This document shows, in pieces, positions 1 through 7,797 of a stretch of DNA of 64,000 bases (positions within the stretch are counted from its first letter, which is position 1; each line of letters begins with the position of its first letter). A program made the position numbers and the translations under genes. This stretch comes from Phycisphaerae bacterium (GTDB lineage: Bacteria; Planctomycetota; Phycisphaerae; Sedimentisphaerales; Anaerobacaceae): positions 1 to 64,000 of the forward strand of contig JAGOLX010000034.1 of the NCBI GenBank assembly GCA_017993835.1, in the 5' to 3' direction. The notes beneath the pieces are model-generated. The model was not told where the DNA came from and searched no databases. It saw only the letters and a program-made list of their open reading frames with translations.

Positions 1-130
1 CGCACGTCCGGTTCGATGAGCGGGACGTGGAAACGGAGCAAGGTAGAGCTACTGAGGCACCGGCAGACGAAAGGGCCGGAAACAGATAGGCTCCCCCTAA
101 ACCACCGCGCCACGTCTCGACTCTACCACG
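1..130 (+). mobile_element. probable 3' end of a group II intron (domain V 3' strand onward)
   Basis: The window opens with CGCACGTCCGGTTC (1-14), which matches the 3' strand of the conserved group II intron domain V hairpin, followed by GATGAGCGGGA, a common sequence after domain V in bacterial introns. A hairpin with CCGGC/GCCGG arms lies at 60-79. The matching 5' strand, the GAAA loop and any reverse transcriptase would lie before base 1, so only the tail is visible. The 3' splice boundary cannot be placed and the end given is a guess. The identification rests on motif recall, not on a fold. Confidence 0.5.
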
Positions 131-146
131 AATCCCTTTGGGAGAA

Positions 147-167
147 GGTGGGCACAGCCCACCCTAC
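147..167 (-). repeat. small palindromic repeat, GGTAGGGTG family (copy 1)
   Basis: A 7-bp perfect stem (GGTGGGC / GCCCACC) with a 3-nt loop is followed by CTAC on the plus strand, so the unit reads GTAGGGTGGGC...GCCCACC on the minus strand. Related copies lie at 27638-27659 and 27816-27837. All three are outside genes. Confidence 0.6.
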
Positions 168-184
168 ATGTGCCTGCCCTTGCC

Positions 185-696
185 CTTCTCTTCATACGGC
201 CACGGACGCAAGGGCGGGACGCCCTCGCCACGCCGCGTCACACGCCGCTGAAGGCGGAGAAGCCGCCGTCCACGGGGACTGTGATTCCCGTAACGAACTT
301 CGACGCGTCGCTGAGCAGCCAGAACATCGCGCCGAGCAGCTCGTCGGGCGACCCGAATCGGCCCATCGGCGTGTGGCCCACCACCTGCTCGCCGCGAGGG
401 GTCAGACCGCCGGTCTTTTCGTCGGTGAGCAGGAATCGGTTCTGCTCGGTCAGGAAGAAGCCCGGCGCGATCGCGTTGACGCGGATGTCCTTCGCGTAGT
501 TCTGGCACATGTGGACCGCCAGCCACTGCGTGAAGTTGCCGATGGCGGCCTTGGCGGCCGAGTACGCCGGGATCTTCGTCAGCGGACGCAGCGCGTTCAT
601 ACTCGAGACGTTCAGGATGATGCCCGCCTTCTGCTCGGCCATCAGCCTGCCGAAGACCTGCGTCGGCAGCAGGGTGCCCAGGAAGTTCAGGTCGAA
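185..696 (-). pseudogene. truncated duplicate of the SDR oxidoreductase gene at 16818
   Basis: This 512-nt stretch is the reverse-oriented counterpart of 17178-17689 and has exactly the same length. It encodes the C-terminal part of a short-chain dehydrogenase (open from an internal ATG at 642 to a stop at 238). Over those 134 residues only six differ from the intact gene. The catalytic Y-S-A-A-K motif is kept but the Rossmann nucleotide-binding half is absent, and homology stops abruptly at 696. About 50 nt of 3' flank is duplicated too. It cannot bind NAD(P) normally and is most simply a pseudogene left by a segmental duplication. The adjacent intron tail and tRNA may mark a recombination-prone spot (inference). 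Confidence 0.85.
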
Positions 697-784
697 GTTC
701 GCGGTACCCGCTGGCGGGGAACAAGGTACGCGCGTTCGACCGGCGTGTCAAGACGCGATCCGAGACTCGCGCTGATGATCCCCA

Positions 785-859
785 TCGGGGTGACTGGACT
801 TGAACCAGCGACCTCGTGCGCCCAAGGCACGCGCTCTAGCCAAACTGAGCTACACCCCG
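785..859 (-). tRNA. tRNA-Pro (anticodon UGG)
   Basis: The minus strand folds as a full cloverleaf: acceptor CGGGGTG/CACCCCG, D stem GCTC/GAGC, anticodon stem CGTGC/GCACG around loop CTTGGGC (anticodon TGG), and T stem GCTGG/CCAGT with loop TTCAAGT. The discriminator base is A and CCA is not encoded. C1-G72 and the overall sequence fit bacterial proline tRNA, and all stems close with at most one G-U pair. Confidence 0.95.
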
Positions 860-1036
860 TCGGAACCTTTCAACGCGAGGCATTATACCGCAGCAGGGTG
901 GTCCGCTGCAACTGAAGTGATTCAAGAAGTCAGCGTTTCGCGGGCTTGCAGGAGGAGACGGAGGGTGGTAAGCTACGAGCATCGTTTCCGCAAACCGAGC
1001 ACAAGCTCTGTGCATGTATATAGAATGGAAGAAGAT

Positions 1037-3379
1037 ATGCAGATCAGTCTGACCCCGGTGGAGGAGGTTGCCGTCCGGGCCTCGTCCTTCGACGCCCTCT
1101 ACCCGCCGACGGAAAGAATCCCCACGATTGTCGTAGAGAACTTCCCCTCTCTGGGCAAGCTGGCGGCGATGCGGTTCATCGAGTGGGCCCAGCAGCACCC
1201 GGACGGCGTGATTTCCCTGCCGACCGGCAAGACGCCGGAACACTTCATCAAGTGGGTCCGCCGATTGCTGGCCGAGTGGGAGACGCCCGAGGTCCAGCAG
1301 ACCCTCCGCGAGGCAGGCGTCGATCCGACGAAGAAGCCCGACATGACGGGCCTGCACTTCGTTCAGATCGACGAGTTCTACCCCATGGACTCCTCCCAGC
1401 ACAACAGCTTCACCCACTACGTGAAGCACTTCTACATCGAGGGCTTCGGGCTGGACCCCGCCAAGGCCCTTCTGGTCGATCCGTGTACGATCGGCCTGGG
1501 GCCGGGCGAGACGCTGGCGGCGGCCTGGCCGGGCAATCGCGTGGACCTGACGCTGCGGTACCGCCAGGCGACGAACCAGCTCGAATCCCGCCAGAAGACC
1601 CTGCTGGCCCAGATCGACCAGTGGTGCATGGAGTACGAACAACGAGTTCGCGACCTGGGCGGCATCGGGTTCTTTCTCGGCGGAATCGGTCCTGACGGGC
1701 ACATCGGTTTCAATATCCGCGGCTCGGACCACTACTCGACGACCCGCCTGTGCCCGACGAACTACGAAACGCAGGCGGCCGCCGCGACGGACCTGGGCGG
1801 AATCGAGATCGCCCGTCAGAGCCTGGTGATTACCATCGGGCTCGATACGATCACGTACAATCGCGACTGCACCGCGATCATCCTGGCGGCCGGCCAGGCG
1901 AAGGCCGCGCTGGCGGCCCAGGCCATCCAGTCCGCCAAGACGATCGAGACGCCCGCGAGCTGTCTGCAAGGCCTGCCCCATGCGCGGTTCTACATCACGC
2001 GGGGGGCCGCCGCACACCTGATCGAGCGACAGGTCCGCGTTCTCGAAACGACGACGGCCGTCGTGGACACGGATGTGGAGAAGGCCCTGGTCGACCTGGC
2101 GGTGCGATGCCACAAGCGCGTGCTGGACCTGACCGAAACCGATTGTCATTCCGACCGGCCGGCCGCGGTCGTCCTCAAGCGACGGCGCGAGCCGCTGGCC
2201 CGCCTGACCGCCATGGTGCACGAACGACTCGCGGCCAAGATCGAGGCCGGCCTGCGGGTCTACCGGGACAAGCGATTCCTGCACACCGAGCCGCACCACG
2301 ACGACGTCATGCTCGGGTACTTCGCCCAGATCGTCCGCCACTTCCGCCAGGCCAGCAACGAGCACTATTTCATGACGCTCACGAGCGGCTTTACGTCCGT
2401 CACCAATCAGTTCATGCGGTCCCAGATGGCCGGCCTGCGACGGTTCCTGCACACGCCCACGTTCAAGACTCTGTGGGACCAGAACTACTTCGTGCGGGAC
2501 AACGAGATCGACCGCAACCGCGACGTATGGCAGTACCTTGACGGCGTGGCCGCACACGACGAGGACGACAAGGCGGAGGGCTGCGCCCGTCGGATGCTGC
2601 GCAACCTCGTCGAGCTGACCGGCGTGGATTCGCTCCAGGATGTGGATCGCTGCGTCGCGGAGCTCGAGGAGTACTTCGCGTCCGCCTATCCGGGCAAGAA
2701 AGACCCCGAGCGCATCCAGCGGCTCAAGGGAATGAGCCGGGAATGGGAGGCGGAGTGCGTCTGGGGATACTACGGATGGCAATGCCAGAACATCCGGCAC
2801 CTCCGCCTGAGCTTCTACACCGGCGACATCTTCACCAAGGAACCCACCATGGCGCAGGACGTGCCGCCCATCGTCGGGGAGCTGGAGAGGCTCGATCCCG
2901 ACGTGGTTGCGGTCGCTTTCGATCCGGAGGCCAGCGGGCCGGACACGCACTACAAGGTTATGCAGGCGCTGGCCGAGGCGATCCGGGTCCATCTGCGGAC
3001 CTCGTCGAAGCCCAACATGAAGATCTGGGGTTACCGCAACGTCTGGTTCCGCTTTGATCCTTCCGAGGCCAACCTCTTCGTCCCGGTGAGCCTGGCCATG
3101 TTCTCGGTGATGCACAACGCCTTCATGGACTCCTTCATCACGCAGAAAGACGCCTCGTTCCCGAGTTACGAGTACGACGGGCCCTTCTCGCAACTGGCCC
3201 AGCGGATTCAGGTGGAGCAATATCAGAAGATCAAGACGTGCCTGGGTCGCGAGTGGTTCTACAACCATCCGAAGGCGGTGATCCGCGCGACCCGCGGCCT
3301 GGTCTTCCTGCGGGAGATGTCGCCCGCGGAATTCCTTAGCTCCTGCCGGGAGCTGCGTAAGTCGGTTGAAGACCGCTGA
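1037..3379 (+). CDS. glucosamine-6-phosphate deaminase-like protein fused to a PIG-L-type deacetylase domain
   Basis: The 780-residue protein has an N-terminal NagB/6-phosphogluconolactonase-type domain (about residues 15-360) with L-P-T-G-K-T-P near residue 60, an I-D-E-F acidic motif, and a G-P-D-G-H-I-G-F-N active-site loop. The C-terminal part carries H-H-D-D in a PIG-L/LmbE context (about residue 420), the zinc motif of N-acetylglucosaminyl deacetylases. Similar NagB-PIG-L fusions are known in Bacteroidetes and planctomycetes. The likely role is deamination/isomerisation of glucosamine-6-phosphate coupled to amide hydrolysis in amino-sugar use; the actual substrate is not proven. The ATG at 1037 is preferred because GGAAG lies 5 nt upstream; an ATG at 1025 is possible. 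The protein looks cytoplasmic. Confidence 0.8.
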   Translation: MQISLTPVEEVAVRASSFDALYPPTERIPTIVVENFPSLGKLAAMRFIEWAQQHPDGVISLPTGKTPEHFIKWVRRLLAEWETPEVQQTLREAGVDPTKKPDMTGLHFVQIDEFYPMDSSQHNSFTHYVKHFYIEGFGLDPAKALLVDPCTIGLGPGETLAAAWPGNRVDLTLRYRQATNQLESRQKTLLAQIDQWCMEYEQRVRDLGGIGFFLGGIGPDGHIGFNIRGSDHYSTTRLCPTNYETQAAAATDLGGIEIARQSLVITIGLDTITYNRDCTAIILAAGQAKAALAAQAIQSAKTIETPASCLQGLPHARFYITRGAAAHLIERQVRVLETTTAVVDTDVEKALVDLAVRCHKRVLDLTETDCHSDRPAAVVLKRRREPLARLTAMVHERLAAKIEAGLRVYRDKRFLHTEPHHDDVMLGYFAQIVRHFRQASNEHYFMTLTSGFTSVTNQFMRSQMAGLRRFLHTPTFKTLWDQNYFVRDNEIDRNRDVWQYLDGVAAHDEDDKAEGCARRMLRNLVELTGVDSLQDVDRCVAELEEYFASAYPGKKDPERIQRLKGMSREWEAECVWGYYGWQCQNIRHLRLSFYTGDIFTKEPTMAQDVPPIVGELERLDPDVVAVAFDPEASGPDTHYKVMQALAEAIRVHLRTSSKPNMKIWGYRNVWFRFDPSEANLFVPVSLAMFSVMHNAFMDSFITQKDASFPSYEYDGPFSQLAQRIQVEQYQKIKTCLGREWFYNHPKAVIRATRGLVFLREMSPAEFLSSCRELRKSVEDR

Positions 3380-3405
3380 TTCCGTTGTGAATCACTCATG
3401 CACTC

Positions 3406-3434
3406 TTGCCTTTTCCGGCGGATTCACCCATAAT
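3406..3434 (+). promoter_or_regulatory. sigma70-like promoter upstream of the 81-aa protein
   Basis: TTGCCT (3406-3411), a 17-nt spacer, then CATAAT (3429-3434), about 45 nt before the ATG at 3482. Fit to consensus is good but untested. Confidence 0.45.
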
Positions 3435-3481
3435 AGTATTGGCTGAAACGATGGAAACGGCTCGAATCTGAGGACAGAGGC

Positions 3482-3727
3482 ATGGACTTGGAAGGCGTTC
3501 GAGAGGCATTGTTGCGTCGGCCATTTGAGCCCTTCAAAATGTGCTTGGCCGATGGCCGATCCTTGGCTGTGCGTCATCCGGAGATGGTCGCGGTAGGCAA
3601 GCGGCGAATCGTCGTCGTTGGGCCGGACGATTCCACCCTGTTTGTCGAGCCGCTCTTGATTGTCTCTCTGGACTTCAACGGCGAGCATCCTGCGAAAAAG
3701 AACGACCGCGAGAAGGGAGCCGGATAG
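3482..3727 (+). CDS. small conserved hypothetical protein (81 aa)
   Basis: The protein is 81 residues, with a R-R-P-F-E-P-F motif near the N-terminus followed by a short beta-rich region (L-A-D-G-R, a hydrophobic V-V-V strand, then L-F-V-E-P-L-L-I-V-S-L). Small proteins with the pattern R-P-F-x-P-F...L-A-D-G-R...H-P are common in planctomycete genomes, usually without known function. It has its own promoter-like sequence and a GGACAGAGG stretch just before the ATG. No catalytic motif, signal peptide or membrane segment is present. Function is unknown. Confidence 0.65.
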   Translation: MDLEGVREALLRRPFEPFKMCLADGRSLAVRHPEMVAVGKRRIVVVGPDDSTLFVEPLLIVSLDFNGEHPAKKNDREKGAG

Positions 3728-4349
3728 GGCAGTCTATCCCGACGAGACCGGTCCGCCGCAGACGATGGCATTGTTTGCGGAGGAACGTCTCGTTCGGTGC
3801 GCGGTCATGCAGCCTGGCATTTGCCCCGCCCATTTTTTTCTTCCCATCCCAGTTCGTCGGGCGTATGATAGTGGGTACTCGTATGTGCTTCCCCACCCGG
3901 CCGCGCCGGCGGGAAGGACATCTGCAACTTCGCTCCACATCCGTGATTCGAGACAGAACGGTTCGCTTTTTCACAAGACGGCCAACGCATCCTTTGCAAC
4001 GTCGTGTGCATCAGTCCGCAAGGACCGGCCATCCCCATCGGGACGCCTCCGGCGGCTGAGAGCAGGAATCAGGATTGTGCTGCTGCCCATCCGGCGCAGC
4101 GGCACCACTGCGTTCCATACGCGTCATATACCACAGGATGTGACACAAGGGCGGCCATCGCGTGAGCCCGCGCAAACGGCCTTCGCAGCGGCAGAAAGGA
4201 GGCATATCGGCTGCTGTGGAAGACCAGCGCTCAACCAGCAGCCCCTTGTTGCGATGTGGAGTCGAACCCTCCAGAGCAAGGAGCACCCGTCGAGACATGG
4301 TCGCACGCGGAGACCCAACGACGAGAGGAAGCACAAAAGGAGAACGAAC
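3728..4349. other. intergenic region, no gene recognised
   Basis: This 622-nt stretch separates the small conserved protein from the caspase-like gene. Open frames cross it, but none has a plausible start, ribosome binding site or recognisable protein. A good Shine-Dalgarno (AAAAGGAG, about 4335-4342) for the next gene is at its end. No hairpin terminator or structured RNA was recognised. Confidence 0.5.
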
Positions 4350-5480
4350 ATGAAGATCGGAAAACTGGAATTCAAGGGATATGCGGCGAAGAAACCGCTG
4401 ATGGTATCGTCGACCGGAGCATTTCTCACCGCGGCGGATGTTCTGTCTCAACCCAGCCTGGGGCGCGCGTCCACACTCGCGTTGAGCCCGACGTCTCAGG
4501 TTGATCTGGCGGTGGCCCGGTACGCACTGGAGCCCGATTTCAATCTCGGGGTCATCGGGAAAGGACTGTACTCGAAAGACGACATCATCGACCACCTCAA
4601 GAAACAGACCGACTTCGGCCAGGAGGTGCTCCAGGCCGAGATGAAGTACTGCACCGATTTGCTCTTCACGCTGGGGCCGCAGGGTGTCACCTCCGAGCCG
4701 AAGATCCCCAAAGAGCCTGTCCGTAAGGTGCCAGATTGGAAGCCGGTGAAGAAGTGCATCTGGATCAAGCTCAAGACGCGGGCCCTGTTCTGCGAGAACA
4801 CCACGGACGGCGTGACGGCGCCCTTCGCCCAGTATCGCATCGCCAATGTCCATCCCGTGTTCAAGAAGAGGGGATTCACGGTCATCGCTCTCACCGGTGT
4901 CGACGACGTGCGAAACAACTTCGTCCCTCACGCCAAGAACACGCTCACCGTATACCTCAGCGGCATCGGACACGGCAACTACACCACCTACACCGGCCAT
5001 GGGGGCAATCACATTCTGGAAGTCGGTCAGTATGACCCCGCGGAGGTCAGGGGCAAGGCCATCCATTTCCTCAGTTGCCAGACCGCGGGCAAGCTCGGCC
5101 CGGACACGGTGGCCAAGGGCGCGAAGTGCTATGCCGGCTATACGGAGAACTTCACGTTCGTCTGGGAGGATCCGAAGACCCCGATGCAGGACTTCCTGCT
5201 GTTCGCGAAGGCCGACAGCATCTATGACATCATGATGGCCAACGGTACCACGGCCCAGCAAGCATACAACGCGGCCTACCAGTTGTTCACGGCCGGCGCC
5301 AATCAGGTTCCCAATACCGCTGCAGCCACTTGGCTGATCTATGACAGGGACCACCTGAAGTTGCATGGGAATGCGGCCACCAGGATCCTGCCGTACCGCT
5401 ACGTCAAAGTGTGCTTCCCGCTCGTCAGCGCCGAGCAGGAAGACGCCCTGGTGGGAGCAGGCGAACTCGTCGAGGAGTAG
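4350..5480 (+). CDS. caspase/gingipain-like (clan CD) cysteine peptidase with N-terminal shared module
   Basis: The 376-residue protein has no signal peptide or membrane segment and probably acts in the cytoplasm. Residues 190-275 carry the clan CD signature: a beta strand ending V-Y-L-S-G-I-G-H-G, then Y-T-G-H-G (His217), then a hydrophobic strand ending F-L-S-C-Q-T-A (Cys243). The His-Cys spacing resembles gingipain (family C25) more than metacaspases. Residues 75-108 form a compact module (S-K-D-D...F-G...A-E...Y) that recurs, without gaps, in the 112-aa protein just downstream. The start at 4350 is supported by AAAAGGAG 8 nt upstream. Substrate is unknown. The dyad assignment is by motif only; a pseudo-enzyme is possible. 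Confidence 0.65.
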   Translation: MKIGKLEFKGYAAKKPLMVSSTGAFLTAADVLSQPSLGRASTLALSPTSQVDLAVARYALEPDFNLGVIGKGLYSKDDIIDHLKKQTDFGQEVLQAEMKYCTDLLFTLGPQGVTSEPKIPKEPVRKVPDWKPVKKCIWIKLKTRALFCENTTDGVTAPFAQYRIANVHPVFKKRGFTVIALTGVDDVRNNFVPHAKNTLTVYLSGIGHGNYTTYTGHGGNHILEVGQYDPAEVRGKAIHFLSCQTAGKLGPDTVAKGAKCYAGYTENFTFVWEDPKTPMQDFLLFAKADSIYDIMMANGTTAQQAYNAAYQLFTAGANQVPNTAAATWLIYDRDHLKLHGNAATRILPYRYVKVCFPLVSAEQEDALVGAGELVEE

Positions 5481-5525
5481 CGTGTCGAAGACCGAGGGTC
5501 TGTCGGGGACCGTCGCATGACCGCG

Positions 5526-5555
5526 GAGGAGCCGCCTGCGCGCGGGCGGCTCCTC
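5526..5555 (+). terminator. strong hairpin after the caspase-like gene
   Basis: A perfect 11-bp GC-rich stem (GAGGAGCCGCC / GGCGGCTCCTC) with an 8-nt loop starts 45 nt after the stop codon. The run of U expected for an intrinsic terminator is weak (TCATTG), so it may instead be an mRNA-stabilising or attenuating structure between the peptidase and the next gene. Confidence 0.5.
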
Positions 5556-5686
5556 TCATTGCGCAGAGGCCTCTTCTGGGAAACACGAGGACGCGGTACA
5601 ATCATGACGGTGGACGCGGACAGCCAACACAGGAACGTGGGGTTGTCCGGGAAGTCGAACAGGGACGAAAGGAGTGGTGCCGGACC

Positions 5687-6025
5687 ATGGCGATACCAGA
5701 ACCTGATAAAGCCAATCGCAAGAAACCGTTGTGCTATGATCCCGCCAGGAGGAAGTTCATCCTCTTCGACGACATCGTTTCGGGCAGAGAGAAGATCGTT
5801 CCGCTGGAATCTCTGTCCCAGGACGACCTGAAGAAGCTCGTGATCGAGCGGCATCGAGCCGGTCCGGACTACCGTGTGCAGGCCGACTGGGGCAGCCCGG
5901 CGCAATCTCGCGACGACGTGGTCCGAGCCATCGAGCGGGATGAGCCTTTCGGCCGGATCACAGTAGAGGCTGAGACGTCGTACTTGCGGGAGTACCTCGC
6001 CACCATCCAGAAGGACCTGATGTGA
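5687..6025 (+). CDS. 112-aa protein sharing a module with the upstream caspase-like peptidase
   Basis: The start at 5687 has AAAGGAG 11 nt upstream. The N-terminal half (residues 10-65) contains a C-Y-D-P-A-R-R-K-F-I-L-F-D stretch of unknown type. Residues 74-107 (S-R-D-D...F-G...A-E...Y...T-I) align without gaps with residues 75-108 of the caspase-like protein: ten identities by eye and many conservative changes. There is no signal peptide or membrane segment. The simplest reading is an adaptor, inhibitor or regulator that meets the peptidase through a homotypic contact, but this is inference from the shared module and adjacency only. Confidence 0.6.
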   Translation: MAIPEPDKANRKKPLCYDPARRKFILFDDIVSGREKIVPLESLSQDDLKKLVIERHRAGPDYRVQADWGSPAQSRDDVVRAIERDEPFGRITVEAETSYLREYLATIQKDLM

Positions 6026-6148
6026 TGCAACCGCCCGGACAGGCCATCTGTCCAAAGCCCCGGCGCCGCGTGCGGATCTGGAACGACAAGCTCCCCCCTG
6101 CGACGTGAAAACATCCAGTAGGGCAAGGCGTCCGAAGTCGGAAGAGCC

Positions 6149-7477
6149 CTATTTCTTCTTTCCGAAGAAGCTCTTCTTTTCCTTGGCTGGCTTTTCCGCC
6201 TTGGCGGGCTTCTCAGCCTTGGCCTTCTTCTCCTTCTTGGGCTTCTCGGCCTTGGCTTTCTTGGTCTTGACAGGGGCTTCACCTCGCTCGCGGCCGGCCA
6301 TGAAGGACACACCGACCACGATCAGCGAAACGACGATCGCCCCGCCCAGAAGATACCAGATCATCCCTTGAATCGACGAGAGGATCGACGGGGTCACGTG
6401 ACGCAGGCCCGCGACCACGACAATCGTCGTGTAGAGCAGGGCCAGCATGGGCAGGAACAGGAGCATGCCGAGGATGTTGCTCTGGGCATCCGGGGCTGCC
6501 TCCGCGTAGACGGCGCCCATCATCGCCGGCATAATCGCTACCGGCTCGGGCGCAGGCATCTCCTCTTCGGCGCCGGCGGGATGCTCCGCCTCGGCTGTGA
6601 TGTCGTCAAATGAAGCGCCTTCTTCTCCGACCTCGGCGACCGGTGCCTCGCCGGAACCTTCGCCGCCCTCTCCTCCCTCGCTGGTGTAGATCTCATCGAG
6701 GATCCCGCCGAGAGACGTATCATCAGCCTGCAGAGACAGGTCGAGAAGGCCCGAGCCGCTCCCGAAGCTATCCAGGCTCACGTCGTCCTCGATCTCTTCC
6801 AGGGAGGCTTCCGCGCTCGAACCCGCGGGTCCGATCGCGGTCTCGGCAAGCGAATCCTCTGTCACGTTGAAGTCGGAACTGCTGGATTCGCCGAGAACGT
6901 TCACCCCCTCCCCGGTGGTCAACGCGGTGTCGGCGTCGGTTATGTCACTGCCTGAGGCCAGGATGCCGGATTCTGCGGCCAGCGAGATCTCCTCGCTGTC
7001 TTCCCCAGTCGCTTCCGCGGTCCCTCCGGCCGTGATCTCCGCGGAACCGTCGGCGGCGGGTTGATCCTCGTCCAGCAGCAGCAACTCCTCTTCTCCGGCG
7101 GCGGTCTCGTCTGTCCCCGTCTCCTCGGGCGCCAAGCCCAACTCGGACGTGGCTTCGACCTCAGCCGTCGGCTCCAGCGCCGGAGGCTCTTCCTCGTCCA
7201 GTTTGAACAGATCTTCGTCCGCCAGGGGGATGGCCTCTTCCTCGGCGGCCTCGACAGGCTGCTCTTCCGCCGGGGCCTCTTCGGTCAGCTCCACCGCTTC
7301 CAACCCCATGTCGATGCCCTCGTCGACCAGGGCGTTGACCTCGTCGATCTTGAACAGCAGATTGGCCCCGTCGCGGAACTCGCGGAGTCGGCCCTCCTTG
7401 ACCAGTTGCTTGACCTGGTCTTCGGATTTGCCGAGCTTCTGAGCGGTTTCCTTCAGCGAAAAGAACATCCCAGACAT
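6149..7477 (-). CDS. HTH-domain protein with long acidic linker, two membrane segments and lysine-rich tail
   Basis: The 442-residue protein begins with an excisionase/MerR-like helix-turn-helix (residues 5-55: F-S-L-K-E-T-A-Q-K-L-G-K-S ... V-K-E-G-R-L-R-E-F). About 270 residues of very acidic, low-complexity sequence follow. Two hydrophobic segments lie near residues 337-362 and 372-394, and the tail (about 400-442) is Lys/Ala-rich with repeated A-K-A-E-K-P-K. The layout suggests a membrane-anchored DNA- or ligand-binding protein; similar proteins occur in Phycisphaerae without assigned function. GGAG lies about 9 nt before the ATG. The charge contrast between linker and tail is striking. 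Confidence 0.7.
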   Translation of the reverse strand: MSGMFFSLKETAQKLGKSEDQVKQLVKEGRLREFRDGANLLFKIDEVNALVDEGIDMGLEAVELTEEAPAEEQPVEAAEEEAIPLADEDLFKLDEEEPPALEPTAEVEATSELGLAPEETGTDETAAGEEELLLLDEDQPAADGSAEITAGGTAEATGEDSEEISLAAESGILASGSDITDADTALTTGEGVNVLGESSSSDFNVTEDSLAETAIGPAGSSAEASLEEIEDDVSLDSFGSGSGLLDLSLQADDTSLGGILDEIYTSEGGEGGEGSGEAPVAEVGEEGASFDDITAEAEHPAGAEEEMPAPEPVAIMPAMMGAVYAEAAPDAQSNILGMLLFLPMLALLYTTIVVVAGLRHVTPSILSSIQGMIWYLLGGAIVVSLIVVGVSFMAGRERGEAPVKTKKAKAEKPKKEKKAKAEKPAKAEKPAKEKKSFFGKKK

Positions 7478-7797
7478 AGAACTTTCTCCACGGACAGAGT
7501 TTCCCAGTGCGACCCGGTCGCGTCCGGGACCCGTCCCAACGCTTTTGCGGGGCGTCTTGGACCCCCCGAATCGTGGTTCTCTAGGATACGTATTTTACCG
7601 CAGCCACGTAGTTTATGCAATCTTTTTTTGCACAACCTGCCCCTACGGCACAGGCAGACTCCTCAGGCCGGGAGTCACTGCTGCCGGATCAGCCATTTTC
7701 GGACGTAGCGGTCCGCTCCGCCATGCTCCAGCCGGTCCCGCAACGCCGGGTCATCGTGCCCCGGACAGGTCCACAAGGGACCCCATCTGCATCAGGA
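7478..7797. other. intergenic region, no gene recognised
   Basis: This is the 5' leader region of the HTH-membrane gene and the 3' side of the giant exported protein gene, both on the minus strand. It contains a T-rich patch (about 7621-7630). No gene, RNA or convincing terminator was recognised. Confidence 0.4.

Noticed and set aside
16-915. Plus-strand ORF across the intron tail, pseudogene and tRNA
   Set aside because: It reads through a tRNA and antisense to a known pseudogene; no real protein features.
998-1012. Short palindrome GCACAAGCTCTGTGC before the NagB-like gene as an operator
   Set aside because: Only five paired bases per arm and no second copy; not enough to claim a site.
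836-3268. Long minus-strand ORF (about 810 aa) opposite the NagB/PIG-L gene
   Set aside because: High-GC shadow frame; composition is Arg/Val/His-rich and unlike real proteins, while the plus frame has clear domain motifs.
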